Positions 5,424 through 5,591 of a stretch of 5,591 nucleotides of DNA are shown here, piece by piece. The notes under the pieces were generated by a model, which had not been told where the DNA came from, did no database searches, and saw only the letters and a list, made by a program, of their open reading frames with translations. Numbering within the stretch: the stretch's first letter is position 1; every line of letters begins with the position of its first letter. The position numbers and the translations under genes are program-made. This DNA comes from JANYLN01 sp041687575 (GTDB lineage Bacteria > Planctomycetota > Phycisphaerae > UBA1845 > JANYLN01). The stretch covers positions 1-5,591 of the forward strand of contig JAWLBS010000329.1 in NCBI GenBank assembly GCA_041687575.1, read 5' to 3'.

Positions 5424-5591
5424 ATGGACCCGGTGGCAAGGATTTCGATTCGGGCGGCAGCCGAGGTAGTGCGCGGGCGGGTGGTGCGCGCGCCGGTCAA
5501 GGAGTCGGCGGAGCTGAATGCGCGGGTGGGGGCGCGGCTGGTCTTCAAGTGCGAGAACCGGCAGAAGTCGGGGTCGTTCAAGTTTCGGGGT
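5424..5591 (+). CDS. PLP-dependent serine/threonine dehydratase family, 3'-truncated
   Basis: The first 56 residues are present and the frame runs off the window end. The segment RLVFKCENRQKSGSFKFRG (38-56) is the PLP-attachment signature of the threonine ammonia-lyase/serine racemase family; Lys53 in SFKFRG should form the Schiff base with pyridoxal phosphate. The preceding part (VVRGRVVRAPVKESAELNARVGA) matches the usual N-terminal helix and the APV..S..L element. Family members are cytosolic enzymes that deaminate L-threonine or L-serine to 2-oxo acids, or racemise serine, or act on hydroxyaspartate. The visible part cannot separate these, and the presence of a C-terminal ACT regulatory domain cannot be judged. 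ATG 5424 is preceded by GGAG (5413-5416) at 7 bases, and its first codons fit the family start, so the start is firm. Confidence 0.9.
   Translation, partial: MDPVARISIRAAAEVVRGRVVRAPVKESAELNARVGARLVFKCENRQKSGSFKFRG

Noticed and set aside
4865..5581. 238-codon minus-strand frame at the right end
   Set aside because: It is antisense to the 142-residue gene and to the dehydratase start, which has a clear family signature; no domain is visible in it.

Overview
The window is GC-rich bacterial chromosome holding seven larger protein-coding genes (two cut by the window edges) and one candidate short upstream ORF. I saw no RNA gene, CRISPR array, transposase, integrase or phage gene. G/C-ending codons, envelope proteins of unknown function and short tandem intergenic repeats of a kind common in environmental genomes suggest a planctomycete-like organism (Planctomycetota, perhaps Phycisphaerae). 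That assignment is inference; no marker gene is present to prove it.

Layout: (1) 1-927 +, the 3' part of a polytopic membrane protein of unknown function. (2) 1098-1877 +, a two-helix membrane protein with an extracytoplasmic domain and a cytosolic PH-like tail. (3) 1909-2388 -, an exported DUF4174 protein, convergent with the previous gene and separated from it by a short GC hairpin. (4) 2389-2704, a divergent intergenic region with several potential hairpins but no gene. (5) 2705-3220 +, a YcxB-like membrane protein. (6) 3258-3338 +, a possible 26-codon ORF whose ribosome binding site lies in a hairpin and whose stop overlaps the next start. (7) 3338-4789 +, a membrane-anchored tri-heme cytochrome c peroxidase of the E. 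coli Ccp/YhjA type, the best identified gene. (8) 4786-4896, three successive microrepeat tracts with periods of 8, 9 and 9 bp; the first supplies the peroxidase stop codon. (9) 4961-5389 +, an unrecognised two-helix membrane protein with atypical codon use. (10) 5424-5591 +, the start of a PLP-dependent serine/threonine dehydratase-family enzyme, cut at the window end.

The genes do not form an obvious single pathway. Most act at the cytoplasmic membrane or beyond it. The peroxidase would take electrons from the quinol pool to reduce hydrogen peroxide outside the cytoplasm. The exported DUF4174 protein and the two membrane proteins with PH-like soluble domains are envelope proteins of unknown role. 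The most interesting local signal is the hairpin plus short-ORF arrangement in front of the peroxidase, which could couple its translation to upstream events. I found no convincing new multi-gene system.
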